A DNA stretch of 64,000 nucleotides from Armatimonadota bacterium (lineage in GTDB: Bacteria > Armatimonadota > UBA5829 > DTJY01). Made by a program: the position numbers and the translations under genes. This document shows, in pieces, positions 35,001 through 42,924 of the stretch. The notes under the pieces were generated by a model. That model did not search any database, was not told the DNA's origin, and worked only from the letters and a program-made list of their open reading frames with translations. Position 1 is the stretch's first letter. Every line of letters starts with the position of its first letter. The stretch lies in NCBI GenBank assembly GCA_017993055.1, contig JAGONM010000001.1:1-64000 (forward strand), in the 5' to 3' direction.

Positions 35001-35750
35001 TTACATTACCATCCCACCGTCAACGTTCACGACTTGACCAGTGATATAGCTCGAATCTTCGGTGCAGAGAAACACTATCAGCCTTGCAACGTCCTCGGAA
35101 GTTCCGAGTCTGTTCAGAGGAATCTGACCCGATATACTCTCCCTTATGCTCTCAGGAAGATCGTCGGTCATCGCCGTCTGGATAAAGCCCGGCGCCACGG
35201 CGTTGACGTTGATCCCTCGGCTCCCGAGCTCGCGAGCCGCCGTCTTCGTCAGCGCAATCACTCCGCCCTTCGAAGCCGAGTAGTTCGCCTGACCGGGGTT
35301 GCCGATGATACCCATGACGGACGCGACATTCACGATCTTTCCGCTGCGCTGTTTGAGCATGGTGCGCGTGACCGCCTTCGTGCAGTTGAACGTGCCTTTC
35401 AGATTGGTGGCGATCACCGAATCCCATTCCTGCTCGGACATCCGCGGGATGAGCGCATCGCGCGTGATCCCCGCGTTGTTCACGAGAACGTCCACACCGC
35501 CGAGCTCGTCGAGCGCGCGCTGGACGATCGCATCACAGTCGGCGGGAAGCGCGACATCGGCCCGGACCGCGATCGCTCTTCTGCCGGCCTTCCGCACCTC
35601 GTCGGCGACGGCTTCTGCGGCCTCGACGACATAGTCGGCGATGACGATGTCGGCCCCCTCGGAGGCAAGCGCGAGGGCCACGTATCGGCCGATGCCCTTG
35701 CCCTCCCGGCCCGCTCCGGTCACTATAGCAACTTTGCCCTGCAGTTTCAA
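35001..35750 (-). CDS. fabG: 3-oxoacyl-[ACP] reductase
   Basis: 249-aa short-chain dehydrogenase that reduces 3-ketoacyl-ACP with NADPH. Cofactor loop TGAGREGKGIG, NNAG at 91-94, and catalytic N116, S144, Y157 and K161 (the NYSASK motif) are all present, ending in VDGGMVM as usual. Overlaps fabD by 4 bp. Genes coupled in order fabH-fabD-fabG-acpP-fabF. Confidence 0.97.
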   Translation of the reverse strand: MKLQGKVAIVTGAGREGKGIGRYVALALASEGADIVIADYVVEAAEAVADEVRKAGRRAIAVRADVALPADCDAIVQRALDELGGVDVLVNNAGITRDALIPRMSEQEWDSVIATNLKGTFNCTKAVTRTMLKQRSGKIVNVASVMGIIGNPGQANYSASKGGVIALTKTAARELGSRGINVNAVAPGFIQTAMTDDLPESIRESISGQIPLNRLGTSEDVARLIVFLCTEDSSYITGQVVNVDGGMVM

Positions 35751-36694
35751 GACTGCTTAGCTCCTCTCCAATGACCGACGAATGCTTCGAGCGATTCGAC
35801 GTCGCCAACGTTTGCGACATCGGCCGAGTCGGTCGTGCGCTTGATCAGACCGCCGAGCACCTTGCCCGGACCGACCTCCACAAACCCGCCGATGCCATCC
35901 GAGACCATCTTGAGGATTGACTCCTCCCATCGGACGCTTCCCGCGATCTGTTTCGAGAGCGCGGAGCGGATTTCATCAGCCGACCGCACATAATCCGCCG
36001 TGGCGTTTGCGACTACCGGAATATCGGCGTCTACGATCGCGGTCGCAGCCAGTTCCGCAGCAAGCTCGTCGGCCGCCGGCTGCATCAACCTGGAGTGAAA
36101 CGCACCGCTGACGTTGAGCGGCATCACCCGCTTCGCGCCGGCCTCGGACGCATAGCCGGACGCCGCCTCGACGGCCCTTGCCTCGCCGGATATGACCACC
36201 TGACCTGGTGAGTTGTAGTTCGCCACATCTACGATGCCGACCTCCTGCGCTCTACTGCATATCTCGCGAACCTGATCCGCGCTCAGGCCTATCACGGCGG
36301 CCATCGTTCCGGGATACTTCACTCCAGCGGCCTGCATGAGTTCGCCCCTCCTGCGCACGAGCCGGAGGGCGTTCTCAAAAGCGGCCGCACGAGCCGCAAC
36401 CAGCGCCGCATACTCTCCGATGCTGTGTCCCGCGACGACATCCGGCCGGATACCCTCGGATTCCAGCAGACGCAGAACCGCCACACTGACCGTGAAGAGC
36501 GCCGGCTGAGTGTTCGACGTGAGGCGCAAGTCCTCCTCCGGTCCATCGAAACAGAGCCCGCTGAGCGGGAAACCCAGAGTGCAGTCCGCGGCGTCGAAGA
36601 CATCGCGCACCACCGGGAAACGATCATGCAAATCCTTGCCCATGCCGACGGACTGCGATCCCTGTCCCGGGAATACGAACGCGAGTCTCGTCAT
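35747..36694 (-). CDS. fabD: Malonyl-CoA:ACP transacylase
   Basis: 315 aa. Loads malonyl groups on ACP. FVFPGQGSQ at 6-14, nucleophile S91 in GHSIGEY, and catalytic H200 in SGAFHSRLM. The ATG at 36694 overlaps the fabH stop (ATGA). Ten extra codons in the open frame are inside fabH and lack support. Confidence 0.97.
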   Translation of the reverse strand: MTRLAFVFPGQGSQSVGMGKDLHDRFPVVRDVFDAADCTLGFPLSGLCFDGPEEDLRLTSNTQPALFTVSVAVLRLLESEGIRPDVVAGHSIGEYAALVAARAAAFENALRLVRRRGELMQAAGVKYPGTMAAVIGLSADQVREICSRAQEVGIVDVANYNSPGQVVISGEARAVEAASGYASEAGAKRVMPLNVSGAFHSRLMQPAADELAAELAATAIVDADIPVVANATADYVRSADEIRSALSKQIAGSVRWEESILKMVSDGIGGFVEVGPGKVLGGLIKRTTDSADVANVGDVESLEAFVGHWRGAKQS

Positions 36695-37689
36695 AGCGTC
36701 CACTTCACAACCGCAGCCGCCCACGTGAGACCGGCGCCGAAGCCGACCGTCACAACGAGATCACCCTTCTTGACCCTGCCGGTCGTATAGGCCTCATCGA
36801 GAGCAAGCGGGATCGAGGCAGCCGAGGTGTTGCCGTATCTGTCAACATTGATGAAGACCTTCTCAGGCGCAAGACCGAGCCTCTGCGCTGCGGACTCCAT
36901 GATGCGGATATTCGCCTGATGAGGCACGAACAGATCCACATCGTCAGTTGTGAGACCGCATGCTTCCAGCGCCTTGAGGGAAGCTTCTCCCTGAATCTTG
37001 ACGGCGAACTTGAAGACCTCTCGCCCCTCCATCTTGATCAAGTGAAGGCGGTTGCGGACGGTTTCCTCAGACGTGCGCAGTTTTGAGCCGCCGGCTTCTA
37101 TCTTGAGCAGATCGGCGCCCGAGCCATCCGCGCCGAGGTGGGTCGCCAGCACGCCGGCGCCGTCATCCACAGGAGCGACTATCGCAGCGCCGGCGCCGTC
37201 GCCAAACAGCACGCAGGTGCCTCGGTCGGTCCAGTCGGTGACGCTGGTAAGGATGTCAACTCCGATCACGAGAACTCTGTCGTAGGCGCCCGTGCGAACG
37301 AATTGAGTTGCTGTGGTGACTGCGTAGACCCAGCCGGAGCATCCCGCCTGGAGGTCGAATGCCGGGGTATTGGTAATGCCGAGCTTCTGCTGAATGACGC
37401 AGGAGGTAGCAGGGAACGGCATGTCTCCCGTGACGGTGGCGCAGATGATGAGATCGAGATCCTCGGGAGCAAGCCCCGCCGAGTCGAGAGCCTTCCTGGA
37501 TGCTTCCAAGGCAAGGTCCGAAGCCGGAGTACCCTCGTTAACGATCCGACGTTCTCTTATCCCGCTTCGCGTGACGATCCATTCGTCGGTCGTGTCGACG
37601 ATCTTCTCCAGATCGGCGTTCGTCAGCACCTTGGGCGGCGCGTATGATCCTATGCCTACGATGCCGGCACTGCGTAGTTCGGCTGCCAT
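36691..37689 (-). CDS. fabH: 3-oxoacyl-[ACP] synthase III
   Basis: 332 aa. Starts fatty-acid synthesis by joining acetyl- or branched acyl-CoA to malonyl-ACP. The triad is C117 (LQAGCSGWVYA), H257 (VPHQANIRI) and N287 (YGNTSAAS). ATG at 37689 with GGAG five bases upstream; the open frame runs further into plsX in another reading and is discarded. Follows plsX after 65 bp. Confidence 0.97.
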   Translation of the reverse strand: MAAELRSAGIVGIGSYAPPKVLTNADLEKIVDTTDEWIVTRSGIRERRIVNEGTPASDLALEASRKALDSAGLAPEDLDLIICATVTGDMPFPATSCVIQQKLGITNTPAFDLQAGCSGWVYAVTTATQFVRTGAYDRVLVIGVDILTSVTDWTDRGTCVLFGDGAGAAIVAPVDDGAGVLATHLGADGSGADLLKIEAGGSKLRTSEETVRNRLHLIKMEGREVFKFAVKIQGEASLKALEACGLTTDDVDLFVPHQANIRIMESAAQRLGLAPEKVFINVDRYGNTSAASIPLALDEAYTTGRVKKGDLVVTVGFGAGLTWAAAVVKWTL

Positions 37690-37754
37690 GAGGTCTCCGT
37701 TTCGTGGGTTGATTTGGGTCTCGGGTCGCGGCCCGATTCCATATGAGGATTCAC

Positions 37755-38756
37755 CTAACCGGCGACAAGTTCCTTCTGTCGAACCGCCGCGGTTATGCAT
37801 CCGACCACGTCGCTCTCTACGGCGGACGCGGCGGCCCGGATCGCGTTCCGGATCGCGCGGGCGCTTGAACGTCCGTGGCTGATTGTGCAGATGCCGTTGG
37901 TCCCGAGCAGAGGCGCTCCGCCGTACTCTGCATAGTCGAGGTAGACGCGGGCGCGTCTGAGGGCCGAACCCATCAGCAGAACACCGAGTCTGGCGAGGAT
38001 GCTGCGTTCGACTTCTTCCTTGAGGACGGCGACCAGAAACTCGGCCACGCCTTCGGTGACCTTCAGGGTGATATTCCCGGCGAATCCGTCGCAGACCACA
38101 ACGTCGGCGGCGCCGCGGAAGATCTCCTTGCCCTCGACGTTGCCGATGAAGTTCAGGTCCGATTCGGAGAGCCGCAGATTGGCGCCCTTTGTGAGCTTGT
38201 CGCCCTTGGATGGCTCCTCGCCGATGCTCAGGAGCCCGACTCGAGGCTCTGACACGCCGAAGACTCGCTCGGCGTACGTCGCCCCCATCATGGCAAACTG
38301 AAGGAGATTGTGGACGTCGCAGTCCACGTTTGCGCCCGCATCCAGGAGGACGACCCGGCACTTGGCGGATGGGATCATGGACGCGATGGCCGGGCGCTCG
38401 ATGCCCGGTATGCGCCCGAGCTTGAGAGTAGCGACGGCCATGGCTGCCCCGGTGTTTCCGGCGCTGACCATGGCCTGAGCTTCTCCCGAATTGACCAGGT
38501 TCGCTGCAACCACGAGCGACGAATCCTTGCGTCGGACGGCGTTGGTCGGGCTGTCGTCCATCGCAATCGCCTCGGAGGCGTGAACGACCTCAACCTTCGC
38601 TCCGGCCGAGGGATACTTGGCCAACTCGGCCTCGATCCGGCTGCGATGCCCCACCAGTGTCACGGAAATGCCGTGCTGATGAGCTGCTTCGACGGCTCCC
38701 TTGACGATCTCGAGCGGGGCGTAGTCGCCGCCCATTGCGTCAACCGCGATTCTCAT
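37755..38756 (-). CDS. plsX: Phosphate acyltransferase
   Basis: 333 aa. Makes acyl-phosphate from acyl-ACP for phospholipid synthesis with PlsY. Starts MRIAVDAMGGDYAPLEIVKG, the family N-terminus, with ALVSAGNTGA-like MVSAGNTGAAMA and the internal DAGANVDC segment. Conserved gene order DUF177-rpmF-plsX-fab. No plsY in this window. Confidence 0.97.
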   Translation of the reverse strand: MRIAVDAMGGDYAPLEIVKGAVEAAHQHGISVTLVGHRSRIEAELAKYPSAGAKVEVVHASEAIAMDDSPTNAVRRKDSSLVVAANLVNSGEAQAMVSAGNTGAAMAVATLKLGRIPGIERPAIASMIPSAKCRVVLLDAGANVDCDVHNLLQFAMMGATYAERVFGVSEPRVGLLSIGEEPSKGDKLTKGANLRLSESDLNFIGNVEGKEIFRGAADVVVCDGFAGNITLKVTEGVAEFLVAVLKEEVERSILARLGVLLMGSALRRARVYLDYAEYGGAPLLGTNGICTISHGRSSARAIRNAIRAAASAVESDVVGCITAAVRQKELVAG

Positions 38757-38774
38757 GAAGGGCGATCCTCTCCC

Positions 38775-38966
38775 CTAGTCTTCTTCCTTCTCCTTGACTT
38801 CCAGGACCAAACGTCCGTTGTAGAAGCCGCAGCTCGGGCAGACGTGATGCGGCAGGCGGGGCGCATGGCACCGCGGGCAGTCCACCACATTCGGGGCGAC
38901 CAGCTTGTAGTGAGTCCGGCGCTTGGCACCGCGAGTTCGGGAATGTCTTCTCTTAGGTAACGGCAA
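38775..38966 (-). CDS. rpmF: 50S ribosomal protein L32
   Basis: 63 aa. Basic N-terminus (PLPKRRHSRTRGAKRRTHYK), then a zinc ribbon with C30, C33, C43, C46 (CPRC...CPSC), so it is the zinc-binding form. An acidic tail (EVKEKEED) ends it. Placed between DUF177 and plsX as in many bacteria. Confidence 0.97.
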   Translation of the reverse strand: MPLPKRRHSRTRGAKRRTHYKLVAPNVVDCPRCHAPRLPHHVCPSCGFYNGRLVLEVKEKEED

Positions 38967-39018
38967 TTCGATTCACCTCTTTCTTGCTGTTCGGAAGGCC
39001 GGCACAAACGCGCGGCCG

Positions 39019-39546
39019 CTAAGAATCCTCCGGCGATTCCTCTTCGAGGAGTCCGGCTAGTGCCTGGAACGGGGACTCGACGGGCTCCTGCGGGCAACCG
39101 CATTCGCCCTGGTTCAGATTGCTCCCGCACGTGGGACAGAGGCCCCTGCACTCCGGCGAGCAGACCGGGCTTATCGGAATCCCGACCAGCATATTCTGCC
39201 TGATCAGTTCCTCCAGGTCCAGTATGTTGTTCGCGACGAGTTCCGACTCTTCGTCGTCGGCGACGGCCACAACAGAATCCCCGATATGCACCAGACGGAA
39301 CTGCTCGTCTATGTCCGCTTCGACTGGCAACGTCAAGTCGCTCAGGCAGCGGCCGCACTGCTGGCGGACTTCGGCGCCCACCTTGCCCCTGACGAGAAGC
39401 AGAGTGCCAGTGTTCGTCAAATCCACTCGCCCTCTGAGCGGTGAGACGCAGGTCAGCTCGGCATCCTCCGGAAAACAGGGTTCGTCAATCTCCTGCACCG
39501 AGCGCATGCCAATGTGCTGAGTGATCTCCGAGAGATCGAGTTTCAT
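39019..39546 (-). CDS. DUF177 (YceD-like) protein
   Basis: 175 aa. YceD proteins are linked to 23S rRNA and L32 levels and nearly always precede rpmF. The central CGRCLSDL segment and the C-terminal cysteine-rich CSPECRGLCPTCG...CGCP metal-site region are typical. Start MKLDLSEI at 39546 lies 3 bp from the ackA stop; the longer frame inside ackA is rejected. Confidence 0.93.
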   Translation of the reverse strand: MKLDLSEITQHIGMRSVQEIDEPCFPEDAELTCVSPLRGRVDLTNTGTLLLVRGKVGAEVRQQCGRCLSDLTLPVEADIDEQFRLVHIGDSVVAVADDEESELVANNILDLEELIRQNMLVGIPISPVCSPECRGLCPTCGSNLNQGECGCPQEPVESPFQALAGLLEEESPEDS

Positions 39547-39548
39547 GC

Positions 39549-40763
39549 CTACCGGCCGTTCTCGCCCGTAACGACGCGGGCGGTCTCCCTTGCGATCGCC
39601 AGTTCCTCGTTGGTCGGTATGACCAGAATCCGGGCGTTCAGTTTGCCTGTGCTGATGTCGCACTCACCCCGGCACTCCTCGTTCTTGACTGGATCGAGTT
39701 CTATCCCGAGGAACTCCATATCCCTGCACATCATGGCCCTGATCGGCGGGGAGTGTTCTCCGATGCCCGCCGTAAAGACAACCGAGTCGAGGCCGCCCAT
39801 AGCGGCTGCGTATGCGCCGATGTACTTTCGGCCTCGGTAACAGAATATCTCTAACGCGAGCTTCGCCCTCTCATGCCCGGCAGCGGCATTTGCCTCGATG
39901 TCGCGCATATCGTTGCCGATGCCGGTGATACCCAGCAACCCGCTCTTCTTGTTGATCAGGTCGTCCACATCGCCGGCGGAATAGCCGAACGTGTTCTGCA
40001 GGAAAGGCAGGATCGCCGGATCAATGTCTCCGCACCGGGTACCCATCACCAGCCCCTCGACCGGTGTAAGACCCATGCTCGTGTCCACCGACTTGCCGCC
40101 CTTGACGGCCGTAAAGCTGACACCGTTGCCGATGTGACACGTGACGATCTTCTGCTGCTCGACCGGAATGCCGAGATCAGTGAGAATCTTCGTCGCGCGG
40201 GAGGTCACGTACTTGTGCGAGGTGCCGTGGAACCCGTAGCGCCTGATGCCGTGTTCCTCGTACAGATCGTAGGGAAGGGCATAGATGTACGCGTGCTTCG
40301 GGATGCTCTGATGGAAGGCGGTGTCGAACACCGCGATCTGCGGGGCGTCCGGCATAACCTTCATCGCTCCCTCGATGCCCATCAGATTCGGCGGGTTGTG
40401 CAGGGGCGCCAGCTCGCTGAGGCGGGACACCGCGTCTATGACCTCCCGGTCTATCCGGACCGAACCTGAGAATGATTCGCCGCCGTGAACGACCCTATGT
40501 CCGATCGCCGCGATCTCGGAGACATCCGTAATCGCGCCGGACCCAGGATTCGTGAGGGCGTCGAAGACGAGGCGCATGGCGACGGTGTGATCGGGGATGT
40601 CCACCTCGTTCTCGACCGTCGGCTTGCCGGTCGTCTCGTGCCTGAGCATCCCCCCGGCGCCGATTCGCTCCGCGATACCCTTCGCCAGCACCTGTTCGTT
40701 CGACATATCAATGAGCTGGTACTTCAGCGACGAACTGCCGGCATTTACCACCAAGACTAACAT
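39549..40763 (-). CDS. ackA: Acetate kinase
   Basis: 404 aa, ASKHA fold. Interconverts acetate plus ATP and acetyl-phosphate. MLVLVVNAGSSSLKYQL at the N-terminus, HRVVHGGESF, catalytic-Asp region DTAFHQSIP, and FTAGIGEHSPPIR near the C-terminus. Pairs with pta 106 bp upstream to form the substrate-level phosphorylation route. Full length. Confidence 0.98.
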   Translation of the reverse strand: MLVLVVNAGSSSLKYQLIDMSNEQVLAKGIAERIGAGGMLRHETTGKPTVENEVDIPDHTVAMRLVFDALTNPGSGAITDVSEIAAIGHRVVHGGESFSGSVRIDREVIDAVSRLSELAPLHNPPNLMGIEGAMKVMPDAPQIAVFDTAFHQSIPKHAYIYALPYDLYEEHGIRRYGFHGTSHKYVTSRATKILTDLGIPVEQQKIVTCHIGNGVSFTAVKGGKSVDTSMGLTPVEGLVMGTRCGDIDPAILPFLQNTFGYSAGDVDDLINKKSGLLGITGIGNDMRDIEANAAAGHERAKLALEIFCYRGRKYIGAYAAAMGGLDSVVFTAGIGEHSPPIRAMMCRDMEFLGIELDPVKNEECRGECDISTGKLNARILVIPTNEELAIARETARVVTGENGR

Positions 40764-40869
40764 TATCTACTCGCTCTTCCAGCCAAGCGGCAGGGGCGAA
40801 GCATTGACTGCCGACATCGGACACCTCTGCGCACCGATCGCCCAATGCGTCGCCCCTGCCGCCAACCGC

Positions 40870-41871
40870 CTATTGTGTCGCTTGAACGGCGGTGATCGCC
40901 GTGACGTTTACTATGTCTTCCCAGTCGCACCCTCTAGACAGGTCGTTGACCGGGTTTGCCACGCCCTGAAGGATAGGCCCGTATGCCTCCGCCTTCGCAA
41001 GGCGCTCCGTCAGCTTGTAGCAGATATTGCCCGCCTGTAGATCGGGGAATATCAGCACGTTTGCCTTCCCGGCGACCGGGCTGCCGGGAGACTTCTTCTG
41101 GCCGACCCACGGCACGAGCGCCGCATCCGCCTGAAGCTCGCCGTCTATGCACATTTCGGGCGCCTTCTCCTTCGCGATGCGCGTCGCTTCGACGACCTTC
41201 TCGACGAGGGGATCGGACGCGCTGCCCTTCGTAGAGAACGACAAAAGCGCTACCGTCGGCTCGAAGCCGAACAGGGCCTTCATCGTGTTGCCGGTGCAGA
41301 CCGCGATCTCGGCAAGCTCCTGCGCGCTGGGATTCATGACAAGCCCGCAGTCTGCGTAGAGCAAAAGCCCCTGCTCCCCGAACTCGCAGTCCGGAACGAT
41401 CATAACGAAGAAGCTCGACACGATCGAGATACCAGGCGCGGTCTTCAGTACCTGCAGGGCCGGACGCACCGTGTCCGCCGTAGAGTGAGTCGCGCCGGAA
41501 ACCTCGCCGTCGGCATCACCCGCCTTGATCATGAGCACGCCGTGGTAGAGTGTATTGCCCGCAAGCTCGTATGCCTGCTCCGGAGTCATGCCCTTGTGCT
41601 TCCGCAGATCGAAGAGCAGATCGGCGTAGGCCTGCCTCCTCGGCGAGACAGCCGGGTCAACCGTCTCGATGCCGGCGAGAGCAAGACCCTGATCGTCCGC
41701 GGCCTTGCGAACGGCCCCGGCCTCCCCGAGGAGTATCGGCGAGGCGATATCGCGCTTGCGTATCTCCACAGCGGCCTTCACCACTCGAGGATCGTGACCT
41801 TCGGGAAGAACTATCCGCTTCCGAGCTTCGCGAGCGCGAGCATAGATGCCCTCCATGGGCTTACCCATCAT
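40870..41871 (-). CDS. pta: Phosphate acetyltransferase
   Basis: 333-aa short-form Pta, which converts acetyl-CoA and phosphate to acetyl-phosphate. RIVLPEGHDPRV near the start, SGATHSTADTVRPALQ and the FPDLQAGNICYKL segment near the end. ATGATG start preceded by GGAGG; overlaps the coiled-coil gene stop by 4 bp. Regulatory N-terminal domains of long Pta are absent. Confidence 0.97.
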   Translation of the reverse strand: MMGKPMEGIYARAREARKRIVLPEGHDPRVVKAAVEIRKRDIASPILLGEAGAVRKAADDQGLALAGIETVDPAVSPRRQAYADLLFDLRKHKGMTPEQAYELAGNTLYHGVLMIKAGDADGEVSGATHSTADTVRPALQVLKTAPGISIVSSFFVMIVPDCEFGEQGLLLYADCGLVMNPSAQELAEIAVCTGNTMKALFGFEPTVALLSFSTKGSASDPLVEKVVEATRIAKEKAPEMCIDGELQADAALVPWVGQKKSPGSPVAGKANVLIFPDLQAGNICYKLTERLAKAEAYGPILQGVANPVNDLSRGCDWEDIVNVTAITAVQATQ

Positions 41872-42302
41872 TCATCCTCCGAGGGTCCGGCCCCCCTGAA
41901 TCCCAGCTTGTCACGTCCGCGCTGAATCTGGCTCAACACCTTGCTGACAAAACCTTCGAGATCAACCAGGATCTCCTTGGCGTACTCGTCCGCGCCGGCC
42001 TTGGTGGTCCGCGCTTCGTCCTCGGACGCGGCGATGATCTCCTTCGCCTGAGCGGTAGCCAGCGTCTTGATTTCGCTGCTGTCCACCAGGCGCATGGCTT
42101 CCGCCCTGGCTTCCTCGACGATTCTGCCGGCGTCCGCCCGCGCCTGATCGGCAATCTGCGCAGCCTGCTCCTTAGCGTCGCTCAGGATGTGGTCGGCGTC
42201 TCGGGTTATTCGCCCGGCCGCCTTGACGTCCTCAGGCAACGACGCGCGCAGCTTGTGGATCAGACTGAAAACCTCATCCTCGTTGACGAAGACGGTGTTC
42301 AT
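41868..42302 (-). CDS. Coiled-coil protein (DivIVA / ATP-synthase-b-like)
   Basis: 144 aa, almost wholly helical. Residues about 25-125 form a heptad-rich Ala/Glu/Arg coiled coil (DAKEQAAQIADQARADAGR). The N-terminal EDEVFSLIHKLRASLP segment resembles short proteins annotated as ATPase between coaD and pta in other genomes. No ATP-binding motif is visible, so that name should not be taken as function. Coupled to pta. Role unknown; possible cell-envelope scaffold. Confidence 0.8.
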   Translation of the reverse strand: MNTVFVNEDEVFSLIHKLRASLPEDVKAAGRITRDADHILSDAKEQAAQIADQARADAGRIVEEARAEAMRLVDSSEIKTLATAQAKEIIAASEDEARTTKAGADEYAKEILVDLEGFVSKVLSQIQRGRDKLGFRGAGPSEDE

Positions 42303-42358
42303 GAGCCGCCTGCTGTTGTCCAGCAGTTCCTCAAGCTTTTCCAGTAGTGCTAGAGTAT

Positions 42359-42898
42359 CTATTCTGATCGCCTCCTTAAGCCGGATCGGCTCTGGCCGCC
42401 GGCCTTCAGACCGTGAGATGAGGAGCCGAGCTTGGCGCTCAGGCGTTCCTCGACTATCTTCGGGACGAGACCCTCGACCGAACCGCCAAGGAGGGCAACC
42501 TCCTTGACGATGCTGGAGCTGAGATACGAGTACTCGGCGTTCGTCATCATGAACACCGTCTCGATATCCCGATCCAGCCTTCGGTTCATCAGGGCCATCT
42601 CGAACTCGAACTCGAAATCCGACAGGGCGCGAAGACCCTTGACTATCACGTTCGCCTGATGCTCCTGAGCATATTGAACCAGAAGCCCGGTAAACGAGTC
42701 AATCCTCACGCCCGGGATGTCAGCGCACGCGCGGCCCAGCATCTCCATGCGCTCCTCGATGCTGAACATCGCGTCCTTGTCCAGGTTGAGGGCAACCGCC
42801 ACGATCACCTCGTCGAACACGCTCGCGGCCCTCTGGACGATGTCCAGATGGCCGTTCGTGACAGGATCAAAACTTCCTGGATAGATTGCTCGTTTCAC
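42359..42898 (-). CDS. coaD: Phosphopantetheine adenylyltransferase
   Basis: 179 aa. Penultimate step of CoA synthesis. YPGSFDPVTNGHLDI at the N-terminus contains the TNGH nucleotidyltransferase motif; YLSSSIVKEVALLGG is the second signature. GTG at 42898 gives the family N-terminus (VKRAIYPG); a TTG at 42928 overlapping the recG stop is possible. Length slightly longer than usual because of a basic C-terminal tail of about 15 residues. Confidence 0.95.
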   Translation of the reverse strand: MKRAIYPGSFDPVTNGHLDIVQRAASVFDEVIVAVALNLDKDAMFSIEERMEMLGRACADIPGVRIDSFTGLLVQYAQEHQANVIVKGLRALSDFEFEFEMALMNRRLDRDIETVFMMTNAEYSYLSSSIVKEVALLGGSVEGLVPKIVEERLSAKLGSSSHGLKAGGQSRSGLRRRSE

Positions 42899-42924
42899 AG
42901 ACTCTCGTCCCAAGAGCGCGCCTC

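Noticed and set aside
41868-42302. Naming the coiled-coil gene an ATPase
   Set aside because: No Walker or other nucleotide-binding motif is present; the name seems inherited from automatic annotation.
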